Below are positions 22,659 to 26,164 of a DNA stretch of 26,164 bases, in pieces. Origin of the DNA: Lentisphaeria bacterium UBA1829 (lineage in GTDB: Bacteria; Verrucomicrobiota; Lentisphaeria; Victivallales; UBA1829); contig DDJH01000035.1 of NCBI GenBank assembly GCA_002338895.1, positions 224 to 26,387 of the forward strand, given 5' to 3'. Both the position numbers and the translations under genes were made by a program. The notes under the pieces are model-generated. The model saw only the letters and a program-made list of their open reading frames with translations. It was not told where the DNA came from and made no database searches. Each line of letters opens with the position of its first letter. Positions within the stretch are counted from its first letter, which is position 1.

Positions 22659-22706
22659 ATTTCCCATCATTTCCCAATCAGAATACAATGGAAGGAAGGA
22701 TAAAAC

Positions 22707-24632
22707 ATGAAACTGGGGAAACTTTTTTCGGACGGTGCTGTGATTCAGCGCCGCCAGACGGTTCCGGTCTGGGGCTGGACGGAACCCAACTGCGCGGTCA
22801 AGGCGACTCTCGCCGGAAACTGCGCATATGCCGTGAGTTCTGTTTCCGGAGAATTCCTGCTGCGTCTGCCCCCGATGGATCTGGCCGGAGGACCGTATGT
22901 CCTGACGGTCGAAAATACAAACTCCGGCGACCGCATCGAGGTGAAGAACATTCTGTTCGGAGAGGTCTGGCTGGCTTCCGGTCAGTCCAACATGGAGTTC
23001 TGCATGGGAACTTCTCCTCTTCAGCTGGAGGAGTTCCGCCGGATCAATCCGGACCCCTCCACGCTCCGGATGATCACCGTCGAGAAATCCGCAACCAGCG
23101 CTCAGCAGAACGACTTCTCCGGAGAGTGGCTGGAGTCCACCGATCAGAATGTGCCCGGCTTCTCCGCCGTCGCCCTCTGGTTCGGGTACAGACTCCGCGA
23201 GAGACTCGGCGTCCCCGTCGGCCTGATCGCAAGCTCCTGGGGCGGAACCATCATCGAGGCATGGACCAGCCGGAACACTCTCGCTTGCGATCCGGAACTT
23301 GCCCCCTTCCTCCGGGAGTATGAGCAGCGTCTTGTGCAGGATCCGATCTGGCAGGATCCGACGCTTGGCGCATCCTCCTCGCGTTTCGGCTCCTCGGTCA
23401 AAGGGGATCCCGGAAACAAGGGCGTGACGCTCGGATGGGCCGAAAACAATTTCGATGATTCCGACTGGATTGACTTCGGCGTGCCAGGATCCTGGACCGG
23501 AGAGGGACTCGCCGGAAACGGCGCCGTCTGGATCCGGCGTGAATTCGATCTGCCCGCGGAGTGGGCCGGAAAAAAACTGGTCATGGAGCTCGGCGGAATC
23601 GACAAACACGATGTCACCTATTTCAACGGCGTCGAGATCGGCGCTTCCGGAAAAGGCTTCGACGAGGCCTTCTGGTGCACTCCGCGCCGCTACACGGTGC
23701 CCGGAAATCTCGTGCGCGAAGGGAAAAACCGGATCGCCATCCGCGCCTTCTCGTTCCTGTTCGACGGTTCGTTCAACGGAAAGCCGGAACTGTACCGCCT
23801 TTATCCGGAGGGAGATCCCGCCGCGGCCATTTCGCTGGCCGGAACATGGAAGTTCCGCGTGGAGGTCGATTTCGGAAAAGTCCGTCCGCCCGACATCCGC
23901 ACAAAAGGCGGTCCCTATGTCCCGAACACCTGGTCGATTCTCTTTGACGGCATGATCCGTCCGCTGATCCCCTATGCGATCCGCGGCGCCATCTGGTATC
24001 AGGGGGAAAGCAATGCCCATTCCATCGTCGATTCCGCCCGCTATCAGCGCCAGATGGCCGATCTGATCCGCGACTGGCGCTTCTTCTGGGGGCAGGGAAA
24101 CTTCCCCTTCCATCTGGTCCAGCTCGCCAATTTCCGGACGGAGATGGAGTATGAGGAGAGCAGCACATGGGCGGTCCTCCGCGAATCCCAGCGCCTCGCA
24201 TGCCGGCGCGTCCCGAACACCGACATGGCCGTGATTATCGACTGCGGAGAGGCGGAGGACATTCATCCGAAAGACAAGCGTTCCGTCGGATTCCGTCTGG
24301 CGGCGGCCTCTCTCCATAACGACTACGGCTGTGAGGAGATCGTCCCTTCCGGGCCGCTCCCCCGTGAAATTTCCATGGAAAACGGCTCCATCCGGGTCCG
24401 GTTCGACTATGCCGATGGTCTCTGCTTCCACGGAGAGCCGCGTGGATTCTATCTCGCCGGAAACGATGAGAGTTTTCTCCCCGCCGATTCCGTGATCATC
24501 GACGGTCCTTCCGTCGTCGTCCGCTCCGCCCGCGTGAAGTTCCCAATGCGCGTCCGCTACTCCTGGGCCGACAACCCGAACGGAAATCTCTTCAACGGCG
24601 CCGGTCTTCCCGCTTCCCCCTTCGAAGGTTGA
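22707..24632 (+). CDS. Sialate O-acetylesterase (SGNH/GDSL-type)
   Basis: The 641-residue hydrolase of the sialic acid 9-O-acetylesterase family removes acetyl groups from sialic acids or other sugars. Seen: FGEVWLASGQSNMEF (84-98; catalytic Ser94), GLIASSWGGTIIEAW (172-186), AIWYQGESNAH (428-438) and AEDIHPKDK (516-524) with the Asp518/His520 pair. A jelly-roll-like insert (about 240-395, WIRREFDLPAEWAGKKLVMELGGIDKHDVTYFNGVEIG) resembles the sugar-binding domain of family 2 glycosidases and is common in this family. No signal peptide is evident, so a cytosolic location is likely. The gene has its own promoter and a strong terminator and stands alone, next to no sialidase. Confidence 0.93.
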   Translation: MKLGKLFSDGAVIQRRQTVPVWGWTEPNCAVKATLAGNCAYAVSSVSGEFLLRLPPMDLAGGPYVLTVENTNSGDRIEVKNILFGEVWLASGQSNMEFCMGTSPLQLEEFRRINPDPSTLRMITVEKSATSAQQNDFSGEWLESTDQNVPGFSAVALWFGYRLRERLGVPVGLIASSWGGTIIEAWTSRNTLACDPELAPFLREYEQRLVQDPIWQDPTLGASSSRFGSSVKGDPGNKGVTLGWAENNFDDSDWIDFGVPGSWTGEGLAGNGAVWIRREFDLPAEWAGKKLVMELGGIDKHDVTYFNGVEIGASGKGFDEAFWCTPRRYTVPGNLVREGKNRIAIRAFSFLFDGSFNGKPELYRLYPEGDPAAAISLAGTWKFRVEVDFGKVRPPDIRTKGGPYVPNTWSILFDGMIRPLIPYAIRGAIWYQGESNAHSIVDSARYQRQMADLIRDWRFFWGQGNFPFHLVQLANFRTEMEYEESSTWAVLRESQRLACRRVPNTDMAVIIDCGEAEDIHPKDKRSVGFRLAAASLHNDYGCEEIVPSGPLPREISMENGSIRVRFDYADGLCFHGEPRGFYLAGNDESFLPADSVIIDGPSVVVRSARVKFPMRVRYSWADNPNGNLFNGAGLPASPFEG

Positions 24633-24669
24633 GCCGGATCGTGTGAAACGTGTGAACTGATTGGCTCTT

Positions 24670-24711
24670 GCGCTCCGCAGAGATTATTTTTCTGCGGAGT
24701 GCTTTTTTTTT
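24670..24711 (+). terminator. Rho-independent terminator after the sialate O-acetylesterase
   Basis: An 11-bp stem (24670-24680 with 24692-24702, one G-T pair), an 11-base loop and a run of nine T (24703-24711), 38 bp past the stop codon. A textbook terminator. Confidence 0.9.
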
Positions 24712-24731
24712 GTTTTTGGTTGTTTGGTTGG

Positions 24732-26147
24732 TTAGTTGGTTAGTTGGTGTTGCGAGAAGGAAAAACCTTTTGAGGAAAGGTTCTTTCCTTCTCGCGCTCT
24801 TCCTTTTCCAAACCTATTTGAGCGGCCTTGATTCAATTGGTCTCCCAATTGAATCAAGGCAAGCTTGAAAAATCGGCATAAAAACAGGGCGAATGCCCGC
24901 ATCAGTTTCCGGATATTGAATCCGGCCGCCGCGAAAATCACATTCAGTTCATCGCCCAGGCTGCCGCGCAGTTGATTGCGATCCATTCTGTGTTCGCTTT
25001 TACAATGTCCGATCACCGGTTCAATGGCTGATCTCCGATTCCACCAGCGGCGGAGAGAACGCGATGCTCGTTTTCGAAATCGATTCACGATTTGAACATC
25101 GCACCTGCCTTCATAATTGTGACCACGATAACCGAGATCACAAATCGCCATTTCCGGTTCAAATCCAAGGATTTTTGACGCTTGCTGCAAAGCGGATTTC
25201 AGAGTATGCCCATCATAGGGGTTTCCCGGATACGCTTCCGCTCCCACGATCCAGTTCGCTTTTGCCGAAGTCACCAAACCCACTTTGGTTCCGAATTCAA
25301 ATTTCTTATGCGCTTTGCCCTTGCCGATGCATTCAACCTGCGATTCATGAATGGAATAAAGCTTCTTTTTATCGCTTTTTTTCTGATTGAAAAGGCGTTC
25401 GCCAAGTTCGAGCAATTTCTGCAGCTCCATGTCTGGATCAGTCATTTTCCGTTTAATGTCCCGAAGAACCCGGCCAAGAAAAGTTTTCAGTTGTTTCGTC
25501 GCTTTTCTCGCACGCTTGAACTGATTGGCTTTCGCATAACCGCTTTGGCTGCGCAAAACCTTTTTCCCGATTCGTTCGTAGGTCTGCCGCAACTCAATAC
25601 CGTTTTTACGTGCGGATTTTACCAGACGTTCACGCAATCGGTCGTAAAGTCGGGCATCGGTTGGATAGCGGACGGCTTTTTCCTGAACGGTGCTGTCGAC
25701 ATTCACCCGGGTCAGTTCCGATTTCTTGATAAACCCTTCACGCAACCCCGTTTTCAGACTTTCTTCGAGCATTTTTTCTGCCCCGCTCCGGGCAAGTTTT
25801 TTGCGCCAACGCGACATTGTCGACTGATCGGTCGGATATTCATGTTCAAAATAAATTCCTCCGGTAAAATACTGCCAGTAAGGATTTTCAAGCCATTCAT
25901 CAAGAACCGCTTCGTCGCTCATGCCGCTCGCGTATTTCAGATAATGCAGCGCGACCATCAGACGAACTGGACAGGAGGGACGACCGTTATCTGCACAAAA
26001 GCTTGCCGACAAGCCGTCCTCAAAACTCTGCCAATCAATTGCATCGGCAAGTTTAACCATCGCATGGCGTGGCGAAACTATATCACGCAACAAGGGTTTG
26101 AACAAATCTCCCTGCTGCTCCTTGCGAGTATCACTTTTTGTCATCAT
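24732..26147 (-). CDS. IS5-family DDE transposase
   Basis: The 471-residue frame has the IS5/IS1182-type transposase layout: N-terminal region with GRPSCPVRLMVALHYLKYASGMSDEAVLDEWLENPYWQYFTG, and the DDE residues in VNVDSTVQEKAVRYPTDARLYDRLRE (Asp one), EMAICDLGYRGHNYEGR (Asp two) and RRSAIEPVIGHCKSEHRMDRNQLRG (Glu). It cuts and joins DNA at the terminal repeats of its own element. The ORF appears full length. The last 41 residues or so are encoded by DNA outside the left terminal repeat, through a palindrome and a second hairpin, so they are likely an accidental tail. GC content is visibly lower than in neighbouring genes, as expected of an incoming element. Start could be either of two consecutive ATG codons (26147 or 26144). 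Confidence 0.93.
   Translation of the reverse strand: MMTKSDTRKEQQGDLFKPLLRDIVSPRHAMVKLADAIDWQSFEDGLSASFCADNGRPSCPVRLMVALHYLKYASGMSDEAVLDEWLENPYWQYFTGGIYFEHEYPTDQSTMSRWRKKLARSGAEKMLEESLKTGLREGFIKKSELTRVNVDSTVQEKAVRYPTDARLYDRLRERLVKSARKNGIELRQTYERIGKKVLRSQSGYAKANQFKRARKATKQLKTFLGRVLRDIKRKMTDPDMELQKLLELGERLFNQKKSDKKKLYSIHESQVECIGKGKAHKKFEFGTKVGLVTSAKANWIVGAEAYPGNPYDGHTLKSALQQASKILGFEPEMAICDLGYRGHNYEGRCDVQIVNRFRKRASRSLRRWWNRRSAIEPVIGHCKSEHRMDRNQLRGSLGDELNVIFAAAGFNIRKLMRAFALFLCRFFKLALIQLGDQLNQGRSNRFGKGRAREGKNLSSKGFSFSQHQLTN
24752..24795. repeat. Long near-perfect hairpin, possibly a dispersed intergenic repeat
   Basis: Arms GCGAGAAGGAAA (24752-24763) and TTTCCTTCTCGC (24784-24795), then AACCTTT/AAAGGTT inside, make 19 bp broken by one bulged C (24783), with a TGAGG loop. 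It comes after the esterase terminator and a GTTGGTTA-type short repeat (24726-24750). Because it is symmetric it could be a bidirectional terminator or a REP/MITE-like element. Confidence 0.7.
24825..24860. repeat. Perfect 16-bp inverted repeat with 4-base loop at the IS left end
   Basis: GCCTTGATTCAATTGG (24825-24840), loop TCTC, CCAATTGAATCAAGGC (24845-24860): no mismatch over 16 bp. It touches the left terminal repeat. There is no adjacent T-run, so it is not an ordinary terminator. It may be the insertion target or part of the element. Confidence 0.9.
24859..24873. repeat. Left terminal inverted repeat of the insertion sequence
   Basis: GCAAGCTTGAAAAAT, matching the right end at 13 of 15 positions. 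It abuts the palindrome ending at 24860. Confidence 0.6.
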
Positions 26148-26160
26148 TTTGCAAGCTTTC
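26146..26160. repeat. Right terminal inverted repeat of the insertion sequence
   Basis: Read inward from 26160, GAAAGCTTGCAAAAT; it overlaps the transposase start codon by two bases, so promoter and ribosome site must lie in or outside the repeat. Confidence 0.6.
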
Positions 26161-26164
26161 TTTC

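Larger units (their letters stand above)
24859..26160 (-). mobile_element. IS5-type insertion sequence, about 1.3 kb; exact ends uncertain
   Basis: The transposase is bounded by imperfect terminal inverted repeats: inward from 24859 GCAAGCTTGAAAAAT and inward from 26160 GAAAGCTTGCAAAAT, 13 of 15 identical. Similarity may run three bases further out on each side. No target duplication can be checked because the window stops four bases past the right repeat. Confidence 0.7.

Noticed and set aside
22476..24431. 651-codon minus-strand open frame
   Set aside because: Antisense to the sialate O-acetylesterase with its Ser94 and Asp518/His520 motifs; no motif of its own.

Overview
The window is 26 kb of GC-rich, densely packed bacterial DNA with no rRNA, tRNA or CRISPR array that I could see. 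The gene set is that of a diderm (Gram-negative) heterotroph. There is an ADP-heptose pathway kinase for LPS core, an Mla-type lipid transport operon, a Tol/Exb-like envelope energiser, a DUF374 acyltransferase, and esterases for acetylated glycans (an AXE1-like acetyl esterase and a sialate O-acetylesterase). Gene content and composition would suit the PVC group, for example Lentisphaerota/Victivallis from the gut. That is an impression, not a proof.

Layout. (1) 1-6834, minus strand: a tight run, read right to left: ROK sugar kinase, a small membrane/coiled-coil protein, heptose-7-phosphate kinase, endonuclease III, DUF374 acyltransferase, CinA, leucyl/phenylalanyl-tRNA-protein transferase, and a GT-C glycosyltransferase cut by the left edge. 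Most junctions are 4-bp ATGA overlaps, and a good promoter sits ahead of the ROK gene. (2) 6978-11389, plus strand: an ExbB/TolQ-like channel with an unusual repetitive Pro-rich tail, ExbD/TolR, a TonB/TolA-like protein, and an inner-membrane-anchored family 5 solute-binding protein with no ABC permease beside it. (3) 11462-15076, minus strand: a NYN nuclease fused to a cold-shock domain, then mlaE, mlaF and mlaD, apparently one operon. (4) 15382-17670: a membrane protein of unknown function and, convergent with it, a secreted acetyl esterase; their stop codons abut. (5) 17884-21240, plus strand: an orphan beta-class DNA methyltransferase, then an OmpR-type response regulator and its histidine kinase. 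(6) 21275-24632: an AlbA_2/Schlafen-type protein and a divergent sialate O-acetylesterase. (7) 24633-26164: a terminator, two further strong hairpins and an IS5-type insertion sequence.

The parts most worth attention are the Tol-like cluster with its own anchored binding protein, the NYN-cold-shock fusion leading the mla operon, two palindromes placed on promoters, and the insertion sequence that abuts a perfect 16-bp hairpin and whose transposase frame has no stop inside the element. No clear new defence system was found.
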